A stretch of DNA of 64,000 nt from Tolypeutes matacus (taxonomy: Eukaryota > Chordata > Mammalia > Cingulata > Chlamyphoridae). The stretch lies in contig JAKSZT010053881.1 of assembly GCA_026826555.1 (NCBI GenBank), forward strand, positions 7,464,515 through 7,528,514, in the 5' to 3' direction. Below the pieces are notes generated by a model that saw only the letters and a program-made list of their open reading frames with translations, did not search any database and had not been told where the DNA came from. Made by a program: the position numbers and the translations under genes. Shown piece by piece: positions 45,800 through 58,500 of this stretch (its first letter is position 1; each line of letters begins with the position of its first letter).

Positions 45800-47955
45800 C
45801 TTCCCCACAGCAGTGCCCAGAGGGCTATCTGAACACAGACCCACACAAATTAATAAACTGACGTTTCAACCTTTGTCCTGTAGTCCATTCCTGCTTCCTA
45901 AAAATAGCTCAAGTTTATGAAAAGCTAATACATTTGTCAATCAGAACTTTAAATCTTGTGAAAAAGAAAAAATAATAATCTACAAGCAACATTTGAACCT
46001 TGGCCTCAAAGGTTTAGAAAATAAACACACACAGATATTTTTGCCACGTGGCAGTGGTTGTGAAGTAAACACATCTCACTGCACTGATCTTACATCCTGT
46101 CACATTAATGTTTCAGAACATTCAATATAAATATTAAAACTAATAGCTTCACTCTTCATCTATTACTACTCCATCCCTTGAAATCATCATAAAACTTTCA
46201 AAGCCTTTTATAACATTTACACACTTGAATCTGATGGTGGGGAAAGGAGATTCACACAACACAGCCTTAAGCTTAAACAGTAGTGAAGAGCTGTTTATGG
46301 AATATGCTTTATTTATTCATCATTTCAAGTAAAGTTTCTGTTTTGATGGAGGGGAAAAAATCAAAGTATAACTGTCCAGGGAGAAGCCTGAAGTATTGCT
46401 TTTCTATACTTGAGGACTTGTAAAAAAAAGAAGACCATGAGAATCTCAGTCCAAGGTCAATCAATGCTAAGACTGTGGGTACGTAAAGAGCTAATGGATT
46501 GTAAAGACACATACTAGTGTTATGAATTTTTAAAGAGCAACTCTTCAGCACACAACCCCATAAATCAATGATGGCTTATTGGCTGGATCAATTATGCAAA
46601 CTTTTAAAACATTTAATGACAGGTAATGAACAGGTCTCTGGAGAACACCAGTCAACAGTGTTTTTGCGGCTGTAGTTATATCAGCTTTAGCAAATTGGGT
46701 AGATGCAGTCATTACTAAGAAGTAATTAAAAGTTAAATCTAAGAGTCTGGCTAAAGTGTAAGAAAATAATTACTTTAGTGTTCATAACATAACTTAAATA
46801 GACTGGGAAATGGGTTGCATCCTAATGTATTCATATGTAGTCCGGGTTGGTTTTAGACTGAGTGTGCCATTCTCTGGAAGCTTCTATTCTAGGCATTTAT
46901 TTGGAGGTTTTCTGCAAAGTGATATGAGTACCTTGGAGAAATATAATTTTGGAAAGAAGAAAAAGTATAGCATGGGTGGTGACAGAGTCTTAAAAATTTT
47001 AAAAGATTAACTTTGGATAACTGAGAGGAATAAATAAGCAGAGATGGCATGATATTGCAGGATTCTGCTCAACTTGGAAACAAAGGACAGAAAGCTGAAT
47101 GTGGGCTGACAAATCCAAATGAAAGTCTCACATCGTTGCTTGTAGCATTATGGTGATTTAATTACATATTAAAATAGTGACCCAACAAAAGACGAAGGAC
47201 TTTGGGGGCAGATTTCTTAACTTAACAGTTCTTTAGAGTTTAAACATTGGTTTTTCTTATTGTATCACTTCAGATAAGTCAAGTCTCTAGATTATGAAAA
47301 AGACAGAAAGAAGTTAAACATGCCATTCAATACTAAGCATGGTTCTTTAAGTCTAAGCCACCAACACTGATGCTGTATTTCTATGTTAACAAAGTTAAGG
47401 CATCACTCAGACCAGATGAAGTCTTCTGACTGAATCTGAAAACACTAAAATTTCTGATATTCCTGTATGCTTCTTGCTCATTTTACTACTCAGCAGAAGG
47501 ACTGTAAAAATGAAAAATATAAAGTAGTTTGGTTGTAAAGTATCCGAGTTGAAGTGTCTGTGGCCTAGAAATGTTTTCTCTGTCAGAGGAGCTTCCTTAA
47601 AGTTGTTGCTGGATTTTCAAAATACTTTCAGTTAAGGGGAAAAAGGTAATATCTTAAAAACATTACTATTTTATATTTCATTTTCTCAAGAGTCCTTTGC
47701 TAAATACCAAATTCACCTAAGAAGCTTGAGCCTTATTTTGTATGTATTTCTGTGTATGTTTAGTTGAGACAGACTTCTCTGGTAATGAAAAATCACAAAA
47801 ACATTTGGGTCCATCTCTACCCCACACGCTACAATATATATTTGTGATTATAGTCACATTTGTGGCCAACTAAAATAAGTGGAGAACTCTAGGATCTGGA
47901 TCCTTTGTTAAAATGTATACATTCTACTCAGTGTTGATAGGAAAAGTAAACAAGA
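45800..47955. other. Single-copy-like non-coding DNA, possible conserved element
   Basis: No coding frame, RNA gene or recognised repeat. The part at about 45990-46800 is unusually free of repeat-like and low-complexity sequence. It is rich in homeodomain-type TAAT/ATTA words and has an octamer-like ATTATGCAAAC (46591-46601). That composition is typical of developmental enhancers but is not proof of one. Confidence 0.4.
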
Positions 47956-47959
47956 ATCA

Positions 47960-48185
47960 GGGTTTGGAGGTAGCTAGATATGGTTCAAGTCCTGGCTGTT
48001 TGACCTGACTGTATGCAGGTTTCCTTACCAATCTGGTCTCATTTCCTCATCTGTGAAATGAGTAGAATAATTCCTGTCTTGCAAACAAAACAAAACCACA
48101 ACAAACAAACAAACAAACACCCACCTAGCAACCTAGCAAGTAGGAGGTACTTAATAAATGGCAGTAATTATTATTATCTGCCAAA
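47960..48185 (-). mobile_element. MIR SINE, antisense, with AAAC expansion
   Basis: The plus strand has ggttcaagtcctggctgttt, gacctgactgtatgcaggtt, catttcctcatctgtgaaat and finally aggtacttaataaatggcag and taattattattat. This is reverse MIR order. A (AAAC)n tract at 48085-48120 has expanded in the middle. Confidence 0.8.
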
Positions 48186-48254
48186 TCTGCAATGTCAGAG
48201 AAAAAGTTGCTAAGTTCAGGCAGGTACTCATCCTTCCATTAAAGGACATTGCCA

Positions 48255-48475
48255 TTTATAATAATAATAGCTGTTAAAACGGAGTCCTTTATTATGTATT
48301 AGGCACTTTACATGTACTAGCTTATCCAAGTCTTTGAGAAAAACATCTTTAAGACCATTTTACAGATGGGTTCATTGAAGCTCAGAGAAATTTGTCCATG
48401 ATTACACAGCTAGTAAATGGCAGAACTGAAATTCAAGAGTAAATCAAACCGTGTTGACCATAATGTACTGTGCCA
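48255..48475 (+). mobile_element. MIR SINE
   Basis: Blocks in MIR order: attatgtattaggcacttta, catgtactagcttatccaag, accattttacagatgggttc, attgaagctcagagaaattt and attacacagctagtaaatgg. It lies head to head with the antisense MIR 70 bp to its left. Confidence 0.82.
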
Positions 48476-49049
48476 CAATGCTGAGCTTTTAATTGACTGA
48501 ACTAAAAACAAGGGACTAAAAATATACCCCATATTTTCTCTATTCATACCTGTGGTTTTTGTAGAATAAAAACTATACAAGTCATGCAAAAGTGGATTTC
48601 TTCAATTGTCTGGGAGAGCAAATGAGGATTGAAATACTGGTCATAAAGTTGAAATTTATCCTAAACATGAAGGAACAAGAGGTGATGGTAGGCAGCTTGG
48701 TGCACGGTCTTGTCTACATGACTAGCAAGTAATTCTATATGACAGGGGTTGTGCTGTGAGTAATAAATGGTCTGTTTTTCTGACCCAGGAATCTTGTGCC
48801 TTTTGTCAATATATGTATATGAAACTATGGCAGGCTAACTTGTTAGCTTCTAAGCAGGGTAAAATCTCAACTCTTCACAGTTTCTAATTTAATACATGAC
48901 TGTCATACCTCCACATAGAAGGAAATATCAGGAGCATCTCCAATAAACAGGTTCTCAGGGTTTCTCAGCCAACTGGGGGAGAGGTGGTGTTTAGTGGGAA
49001 AGGCAAAACTTTAAGAACATGTTGTGATTGGGATAGTATTCTCACAGAG

Positions 49050-49945
49050 ATAAGGAGTGAAGAAATGCAAATTAAAATTCAGTAAAAAGGGAGCAGGTGT
49101 AACTCAGTGGTTGAGCACCTGCCTTTCATATACAAAGTCTCAGATTCAATCCCTAGTACCTCCTAAAAAAAACAAAACAAACAAACAAACAAAAAAAAAA
49201 ACAGGAAAATGTCACTTCACATTTATCAGATTGGCAAACATGAAATGTTAGACATACCAAGTAATAAGAGAAGATGATGCAGTGGGGACACCTAAATGCT
49301 GCTGGTGGGAGTGTAAATTGGGTAGTCACTTTAGAGAGCAATTTGATAATACTGGTAAAGTTGAAGATACCAACTCAGTGTTCCAGAAATTTCACTCCTA
49401 GGTATATGCCCTAGAGAAACCCTTGCACAAGGACACATATATAAGAATATTCATTGCAACATTGTTTGCAAGAATAAAAATTAGGGAAAAAACTCTTAAA
49501 TATTCATCAAGAGGAAAATGGATAAATAAATTGAAGTAAATTCATACTACCCAGCAGTTTAAATGAATGAACATAAACTCCAGGTGTCAATATGGACAAA
49601 TCTTAAGCACATAATATTAAACTAATAAAAGAAACTTGTAGACAAATACTGAGAGTATGATGCCATTTGTACAAAGTTTAGAAAACAAAACAATAGTTTA
49701 TATTTTAGAGATAGATTCAAATGTAGTGAGGGTATAAACACATGCATAGAATGACTATTTGATGGTATAAAGAAGGAAAGGAATGGAATAAGGAAGGGTG
49801 TATAGAAATTCTTCAGCTGTAGTTGTGATATTTTATTTCTTAAGCCCGGTGTCAAGTATGTAAGTATTTGTTGTAATTTCCTCTATGTTTTTTTGTGCAT
49901 CTGAAATATTTTAGAAGGATAATTTTTAAAAAGTATATATCATTT
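49050..49945 (+). mobile_element. L1M-type 3' end with SINE insertion
   Basis: The first part encodes relics of the ORF2 C-terminus (gaagaaatgcaaattaaaat, tgctggtgggagtgtaaatt, ggtatatgccctagagaaac, gaataaaaattagg, ggaaaatggataaataaat). A 3' UTR with atgatgccatttgtacaaag follows. It ends near tttttaaaaagtatatat. It is decayed, and a SINE split it at 49088-49201. Confidence 0.75.
49088..49201 (+). mobile_element. tRNA-derived SINE (DAS-like) with AAAC tail
   Basis: The head reads agggagcaggtgtaactcag, giving an A box like TGTAACTCAGTGG; the B box is diverged to AGATTCAATCC. The tail is a mixture of A and AAAC units (49164-49201). It interrupts the L1 ORF2 relic between gcaaattaaaattcag and the cattt that follows. 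No clear target duplication remains, so it is older than the SINE at 38409. Confidence 0.8.
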
Positions 49946-49949
49946 ATAT

Positions 49950-52900
49950 TGCATAAGAACAGATTAGGCTTGGGGAAACATACCAGAATCAGGGAAATAA
50001 TCCCCTGGAGCTTAATTTGGTAAAAAAGAGATTCACACTCCTACCCTAAAGGATCAAGGACCCTAAGTCCTGGAGGAGTAAAGATTACTCACATTGTTAT
50101 TCTTTTATAACTACCAGGTGAATGTTTTAAAAAATCCTGGCTTCTGATAATTGGTTCTAAAATTGGTTTTTAAATGAAAAAAAATCATGCTTCTCTTACC
50201 AGAGGAAGTATCCCCAAATATTGAATTAACCTCTTACTCTTCTGTGACTGAACTTTGTGGCCTCAATATCTCCATTTTAAGGGCAATTTGGAGAATCATA
50301 ATATAGAATCTATGTCACGGCCATTGTTTAGGGGAGAAGTGAGTTGGTTGCATGACTTGCTGGGGTCTACCTATATTTTCATCTTACATCACAGGCCTTG
50401 ATATTGTGATCATTTCCCAGCTATATATTGGGATTTTGTGACATAGCAAACTTATTCACAGGAAATATTCATGCCCTAAATTCTAATTTTCATCTCTATC
50501 TAGCCTCCAAAGAGCAATTCTTACCTCTTCAGTGAAATTTCCAAGTGTGACCGCTAAAGCTGTCCCCTGAAGCACAGATGATGGCGCCACTGTCCGCTTA
50601 CCTTGAGTCAATCACATTTACAAGCTGTCACTGAATGGGCAGAGACCAAGGCAAACACTTTGCTTCTTTTGTTTGTCCAATTTGACAGTTAATAAATTAG
50701 GGAAAAGGGCTAAGAAGGAAGAAGTATACAGGCTACAAAGACAGTCCTCCTTATGCCACCACTAGCTCTGTGAAGAGAGAAGGTTATGGGCCTTTTCAGG
50801 TGTCTAACTTTGTCCAGGTTTCTTTTTGGGAAGACCAGAGCCAATTCAGAATTACACCTGCCACCTGGGATTGAAGTGGTGAAGCCACCACCTTGCTGGA
50901 AATACTCTGACTTCTAAAACTCTGATCATTCATGATGAACACAGCAATTAGAAACACTAGACAAATTAAGCACATCAATTAATACTCAGTAGCCACATGG
51001 CAATTTACAAAACCCAAAGAAAACCAAGCAAAGAATCTACCAAGTCGTTTCTTTGTAAATAGCCACAGATTGTTCAAGATCAAAGGTATGCCAGGGATCA
51101 ATCCTCTTCCCTCCCATTTTGTGAGATAGGAAAGAGAGGCTCAGAAGGGCTGCACTAGCTGTCCAAGGTTATAGAGCTACTTAATGGAAGCTCTAAGACT
51201 AAAACTTGGGCATTTTGACTAGCAAGTCAGTGTTATATCCTCTACCATGCTCATCATTCTAAGACTAATAGTATAGTTGACTTATCAGTGGTATTAGGGT
51301 GGTGGTTCTAGAAGTGATTTTCATGGCACAAGAAAGAAACAAAGAAACAGTGAACAGGAAAGAGCAAAAGGAGTCCAATATGATTAAAATGATTGAGGTA
51401 GGATATGTGTTTTTTGACCTTTAAAGACTAAGGGAGTTACTTTGTGTGGAGATAAAAAGAAAGAGGAGGAAAATAATTAAGTTTCTTTGAACTGTGAAGA
51501 GTTTTTATAGGGAGGTTCAATTTGTTTGCCTTTTCTGTGAAGGGTGGATAGATAACGGGAAAGATTTATTTAAATATAAAGAAATTTTGGGTAGTATTTA
51601 TATACTGTAAAAGATTATTGACAAATATATTGGTCCTATAGTTTTTTAAATTAAAGTGGCAACAAACCCTCAGCTATATGATCCAGTTAGGTCCATGTGG
51701 CTGCTTGATTCACTTTGTCCTTCAGCTTCCGGGATTCAAGATTAACGTTACTCTTATTTTACTAGTGGTAAAGATGGCACAGAGAAACTGAGCAACCTTA
51801 CTAGAGAGAAGGAATTCATACTAGAGTTCCTATTAGAGGGTAAAAGAAAATCTGTTTCCTTCTCTCTCGGTTCTATACTGAGCAGCTCCTCCCTTTGTTG
51901 TGTCTGACTGTACAAAGGGCTTGAGGACTCTCCTTAAGATGACCCATACTAGTTGTGAACAGTTGAGTGGCATGGAATTTTTTTCAGGGATTTTATAGTT
52001 CATGCACTTAAATTCAATTCCATTCAGTTACATTCATAAACATTCATTTAGCACTGACTGTGTACCAGGCACAGAAACAGGTTCTAAGGATATGCTTTTA
52101 AATTAGGCAAACCTAGTGTTCACACCTGTGGCTGTCCAATTATAGACATTAAGCAAATATTCTCAAGTATGATGTATATTATTTGTGGGCAAAAAAAAAA
52201 TTTAGCTAGGTAAAGTTAATGTGGGTTTTACTTTAGCTTGGATAGGGTATTTCTGTCACATGGGATAAGGTAACATTTTAGTCCCTTGCTTCTTGGGAAG
52301 TAGCTATTCATTCACTTGCATAGGTAAGTACTTAGGAAAACATGTTTCATTGGTCTCATTTCTTGTATAAATCCAAAGGAAGAATATAAACTACTAAAAT
52401 CCAGTTAAAAATATGTGGAGTGATTAATTAATTTTATTCACTTAATTATGAAATCATTTATACACTCTCTGTATTTTATGAGAATGTAGACTGAGGCATT
52501 AGGTTCCTTCATTTTATCTGCAGTCATGATCAGACCTGAGCCTAGTCAATAACATTCATTTAAATAGGAGATATGGACGGTTTGTTATTGAAATGATCAC
52601 CACTGTGGGCAACTGGGTTTCAATCCTCTTGGAGACAACGTGGGAGGCCTAGTGAATGTGCCTTGGAATGGTCAGAGAGCAGTGTTCACTCACTGGCCCC
52701 ATATGCCACTGGTCAAGAGTTGCTCCCAGGGAGCATGCAATGGGATGGCTGAACTGGCTCCAGCAGGCGTTCTAGTCTCTGGTGGCAAAGGAGTCTAGGA
52801 CAGAAAGTAAGATATACGTGTGGCAAGTGTTGCAGTTTCCACCTCGTGGTTGTAGGAATGGCCATAACAAAGGGGAGAGATGGAGCATCAGATATCACCC

Positions 52901-54565
52901 ACAAAGGTTCAAAATATTTCCTTCCTTTTCATAAATGAAGAGTGGGTATCAGAGCATCTAGAACACATCGCAATTCACATGGCAAATGCTGATATTCTTT
53001 CCAGAACGGCCTCTTTCTGAGGCTTTTCTTGAACCTAATTCTATGAATTCAGTGTAGAACATGTATCCTGTTGTCTCAGAAAATGGTATTGAGGAGTTTA
53101 ATAGGTATTTTTCAGCCTAGGCTTTAGAGAGTAAGAGAGGAATCCCTTCAAAATGCTGATGTCTGGGGATTGAAATAACACCAAATTTTTTCCATTTATT
53201 TATTAGACCAATGTTCTCAAGCTCTGTCTATGTGACATACTAGTGCTAGGTAGTGGGGATAAAAGATTGATTAAGACAAGGTTCCTTTCCTCAAGGAGGA
53301 CTTAGTTAGCAGTTGAGACAGATAAGTAAACAAATAACATCACAGTAAATTCTAAGCCATGATGTGAATTTGAAGAGAGTGGCGAGAGCACAAGCAATTT
53401 TTCCTGGGTAATGGGGAAAGGTTCCTAGAAAAGGGAATTTGGGGGCATAAGCTTTTCCCCCTATATGTAGTTATAACTTGTAGGGTACACACAGAAAGAC
53501 AAGAATTAATGTCCCAATGATTGCTATAATGATGTGGTGCTGACATATGTGAAATCAGTTCTGTCTTCAGACCATTCACATTTCAGTTTTCTAAATAAAA
53601 TGGATAGAGTCCACTTTTTGGTCACTAAGGACTTCATAAATTTCTCTTTGTAATTGACTTGCTTTCAGACAATAATTGTTAACTGATAAATAGAACTGTT
53701 GGGCATGGAATCAATGGTGAGGGAAAGAGAGTTTCTCTGTTGCACTTATAAAAAAATCACTGATAAGTCCTCTGATCCCATTAAGGATACAAACTCTTCA
53801 GAGAGAGTTGATGACAGCCCCATGGGCTGCCTGAGCCCTCACCAGCTTGGCCATTCTTTGCGCATGTTCTGCTTAAGGGGGATGAAATCAATACAAGAAT
53901 TCCATGGCCTCCAAGAAAATTACTATTGAGAAGTGACCCAGTTCTTTGATTGGTGTCACCAGAAGACAGGTCTTCTTGAGAAATGAGCATAATGACATCT
54001 GCTGGCTGCTTAAATTCTACTCTATGCATTAGCTTTCAAATGGCTTTAGCACTTAGCATAAATTATGACTTGATTTCCTCACAGGCTCCTGGCTTCGGGA
54101 AGTTTTAAAGCAGCTGGCAGAGGCAGGCCTGGAACTATCAGAATACCACTCGACATTTCAGAGGATGGAAAAAAATATTTTTGCTTGGATCCCTTAATGA
54201 TTAAGGGCTAAGAATGTGGCAAGAGTGAACTAGTGATTCCAAGCCAAATTCTTCCATCTCCTTCAGTGCCTTCCCATTCACAAGGATCACAGTTTAGTGG
54301 TGTGATCTTAAAACCTGGCATCCTGAGCATAGATTGCCACCTTCTCTTCTCTGACCCACATTGATTCTTGCGTTGGTGTGCCCTGGTTTTATTCATCCTC
54401 AATGACTGCACAGTTTCCTGAGAACTCTTGAAAGGATCCTATTTTACTCCTATAAAAGACCTAGAAGTATACAAAGAGAGAAAGTGGGCTATGGGAGTTG
54501 AAAAAGTAAAACAAAAGCTATAGCAGAAGCTTCAGTGACCTTTGTGAATGAATGAAACTCCATGG
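49950..54565. other. Non-coding stretch with a few old repeats
   Basis: No gene is recognised. MIR-like sequence lies at about 51110-51255 (gatagg aaagagaggctcag, caaggttatagagctactta). Segments at about 52030-52110 (tgtgtaccaggcacagaaac) and 53165-53350 (tgctaggtagtggggataaa, ttcctttcctcaaggaggac) carry wording common to old mammalian SINE/LINE2-type repeats. Open frames here are all below 85 codons and have no domains. Confidence 0.45.
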
Positions 54566-54570
54566 AATTC

Positions 54571-55235
54571 TATAGCAGTTTGGTATTGTTTATGAATTCC
54601 AAAAAGAGATATTGGATTATGTCTGTAAACTGATCTGTTCCTCTGGGCATATTAGATTGTAATGGATTCAGAGGTTTCACTCTTACTTGATTAAATTATG
54701 ATTAGGGCTTTGATTGGGCCATGTTAGTAGGACGTTGAGTCCCCACCCCTTTGGTGGGCAGGGACTCACAGAGAAAACTACATGGCAGAGGAGACAGTTG
54801 GAGTTTTGGATGCTGAAGCCCTGGGAAGTAAACACACAGGAGAAGAACACAGAGGAACAGAGAGGGCTCCATAGACACGGGAGAGGCCCCAGGAAGAGAG
54901 AGAACCTGATAGTCTACAGCTGATCTTGTGAAGAGAACAGAGAAGTTGGGCCCGGAGAGGAACAAGCCTCGGGAGAGAGATGACACTTATCCCAGCCTAT
55001 AGCTGATACTGGAAGAAGCTAGGACTACGAAGCCTTAAGAGGAAGAGGGAGGCTGAATTTTTGCAGAAGTCGGGCAGCCATCTTGCTCCAACGCATGGCA
55101 ACAGATTTTGGTGAGGGAAGTAACTTATGCTTTATGGCCTGGTAACTGTAAGCTTCTACCCCCCAAAATACCCTTTTATTAAAGCCAACAGATTTCTGAT
55201 ATTTTGCATCAGTACCCCTTTTGCTGACTAATACA
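54571..55235 (+). mobile_element. Solo LTR, same family as 16522-17101
   Basis: It starts TATAGCAGTTTGGTATTG, where the canonical TG has become TA, and ends TGACTAATACA. Long blocks are shared with the first copy: tatgattagggcttt, attgggccatgtta, tgagtccccacccct, gtgggcagggactcacagag and agtaacttatgctttatggc. Flanks AATTC (54566-54570) and GATTC (55236-55240) differ by one base. No internal retroviral genes adjoin it. It is some 85 bp longer than the first copy, partly from additional agagaga-type sequence. Confidence 0.85.
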
Positions 55236-55409
55236 GATTCTCTGTCCATCTGCCACCAAGGCTTTATCCTGAAGCCTCATCCCACTTCTTCCAAGAATAT
55301 CTTTTCCCTCTCCCCTCCATCTGCATCCCTAGCATCCAGGAAAAGATGGTGGATTGGAGGTGACAAAGATATAACAACAGCAACAAGAACAATAGCAGCA
55401 ACTTTGGAA

Positions 55410-55595
55410 AATTGAACTCTTTATTGAGTACTTACCAAGTATCAGACACTATTCGAAATACTTTTCACACAGTAACTCATTCAATCCTCACAATATTCCT
55501 GTGGATATGTGCTATTATGCCTCCCACTTTACAGGTAAGAAACTGAGGCACAGAGAGCTAAAGTAATTTGCCTATGTCATACAACTAAGTGTATC
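55410..55595 (+). mobile_element. MIR SINE
   Basis: A clear MIR: tattgagtacttaccaagta, tcagacactattcgaaatac, actcattcaatcctcacaat, cactttacaggtaagaaact, gaggcacagagagctaaagt and aatttgcctatgtcat. Confidence 0.88.
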
Positions 55596-55599
55596 CCTT

Positions 55600-58500
55600 T
55601 CTTAATCACCATTCTCTTCTGCTTGGGGTAACCACAAAAGATTAAATAAGGAACCTATGCAAAGGATTGACTTAATGCCTATTATTTCTTTGTTGAGCAC
55701 ATGCTTTGCCACCCCCAACATGAATACAAGGCTACAAGAACACTATGAATTCAGTATCTTTAAGACAATTGTGAGCAGTAAGCGCCCACCATACGCTTTC
55801 CTCCTAGGGGCCCACGTATGATCACACTCACCAATGTGGGCCAGTGTGATGCTGGTGCTCGCAGCAGGAAGGCCCAGTAAGGTGTAATTTATAACCGGCA
55901 CCGGGTTCTCATTCCAATTCAAGATTATTTGACACAGAGCAAGTTTGCAGAACAGGTGGTTTCCAGCATGACTTTGGCTCAGAGGACAAACTTTTGGGAA
56001 TTAAGCTACACTGGGACCTTGTCTTTCTATTTTCCTACCTGGAGATGTACTCTTCATAGAGAACCTGTGAGATGGGTGTCATCTGGAAGAGCTTTCCTGA
56101 AGGAGTCCTGGGTCATTATCGTTCTTGATATGCACCTCTGGAGACTGGTGTGCAAACATGGGCAAAGGTGGAGGCTTTTCTACCACTCAATCTGACCACC
56201 TGGGATGATTTTGTCAAATGGCTTTCTTATTTTATAGCAGCCGACAATTGAGTGAAGCATGGTAGACTGTTGGGTGACCTCCCTAAGAGGTTTCCTTGGG
56301 AAACTCCATGAAAAGAGTGACAGGGCTTAGCTGGCTCGCACTGTGGTGGACAGTGAAGGTCGGCCATGGCGCCCTGTCTCCTGGTCAGCAGCATGAAGAG
56401 GAAATGTGCGAGTCCACGCTCTGTGCCTCAGCGCCTCACGTGTGTGCTTCATGCATTTGGGAAGAGCAGCCCCATATCATAAAAACTCCCTGAAAGCCAC
56501 TGAGGTACCTCTCTAAAAAATGTAATGAACTCTACTGAAAGCCTAGCTTTGACTGATGTGAGGTTTGGGACTCTATCCAGGTAAGAATCCATGTAGCAAG
56601 GAGACCAGAGAAGGCAGATAACCTAGAGTAAGGCCAAACTGTTTACCAGCAGATGTGTTTTTGAAAATCTTTCTTAACTGGTCATGGCAGCGGAAAATAC
56701 CCTGCTGTTAAACGCATCTGCAATCCGCTGCTCTCCCAGTCCACCTACAAAAGTTTTGACCTTTAAAGAAATGATGGAGAAACTGGTGTTTTTTTCTATG
56801 GCATTGAAGCTCAGTCTATTTTAGGCTCCAAGGCAATTGCAGCCCTCTTTGCTCCCTATTTCACATCACTTTTAAGTCTTGTTCTGGCCACTCTGAACCC
56901 TCGAGTACTTCTCCCTATGCAGTCACTCGAGTCAAGGTCTGTGATCTGTGATTTGCAGATGACATTTACATTTCTTGGCTGATGGATGCTGAAGCAGTTT
57001 GCAAACCTGAGGATGTTAAGGGGGTATAGTGGGGTGGAAGAGTGGAAGAGAGGATTTCAATTGAAATACTGTGATGACACCCTAAATTTTTATTCTCATG
57101 CAAATGTATAACTGCTTTCTCATTATTTTGATTGAAGGGAAGGTAGCTCAGTGTTCCTGTTGGTGTGAATTATCATATTCATGCTTTTGATGACCAAACA
57201 ATTGGCTGATTTATATTGTCTGTGAATCCTATGAGAGTTAGCAGTACTTTAGAAAGCCAGGTGGGGGGGGGCAGGTATTATGAAAAATATTCCCTCCCCC
57301 CAAAAAAAATGTCCAAACATAAAGATGAAATCTTAGGTTCCTCTCATTATGACAATTTGTTTCAGGGATGAATCAAATCACATTCAGCTTCCTGAGCTTT
57401 TGAACAATGATGATTGCGTTTTGGATCATCTTTCATTTGAATATCTACAAAATATGCAAATTACCATATCTTTGAGAAAAGTTAGTTTCAGTGTCATTTA
57501 TTGAAATATTCACTCGTTTAAAAAAGACAAGCTTAATGAAAAGCAAGCCTTATTTGATTTTTAAGCAGACATGGTATGTGTATAAATGTAATGTGATCTG
57601 GAACACACATTAATGAGATTGCCATCAGGAAGGATTACTGAGATTCCGTGTGCAGACACTGAGCAAAGCCAAATGGGTGTATCAAGCACCCATTCCTAAT
57701 CTTCAAAAGCAAATTTATTGGAGTGTCTCAGTTTTGCCACACACCCTAATATCTGCATATGGGCCCAGATTCCTAATCCTGTCACACTGTGAGGCTGCAG
57801 ATTAAGAGAATGTATAATCAATGCCTCTGTCATTGCACATAAAAATAGACTGCTAAATCAAGTGTGGGCTTCATAACATGGAGACCCCTTATCTTAAGCA
57901 GATTTTGCACCAAATATTGCTCATGACCCAGAGAATTAAAAACAAAAACAGTGAAAGCCTCTGTCTTTTTTCTTTCTTTATCTAATTAAAAAATTTATCT
58001 ATTAAGTGTAAAGCATCATATAATTGTTACAATAACAAACATGAAGCAAAGAAAAGGGAACTACCACATAAAGAACACCCCAATGTATGACAGATACTGT
58101 GTTAAATGCTTAACATACATTATACGGTTTAATAAAAAATCAATACAAATAAGTAAGTATTCACTGAACTTTCTTAACATTTTGGTGTTGTATGCTGAAG
58201 TTATAATATGTCAACAGTTCCTCTTTATTGCCCCCTTCCTCCTTTTACTACTTAAAAAAACCCACTATATTAGATATAAGAATGTGAAGGAGTCCCTGAG
58301 ACTTTTGTAAATCCTCAAATCCATAAAACTCTTACAAGGAAATGGGTAGAGAATAAGTCATGGTGTGTAGTTCAGTGACTCATTCCTGCCTCCTAGTGCA
58401 GGCAGTTGAGATTCATGCCTCAGCAAAATTACAAATTACTACATGTTATGGGCTTTCAGGGTCATTTAAGAACATTCAAAACCATGAGTGTTAAACCCAC

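Noticed and set aside
48085..48120. AAAC repeats considered as a CRISPR-like or functional array
   Set aside because: It is a simple microsatellite inside a MIR; the genome is mammalian and there are no spacer-like units.
56180..56500. Moderately GC-rich segment with a 65-codon frame, looked at as a possible exon
   Set aside because: No recognisable protein motif and no convincing pair of splice sites.
58360..58430. Possible degenerate tRNA-SINE
   Set aside because: Only a partial A-box-like word and no reliable B box or tail; below the level I can support.
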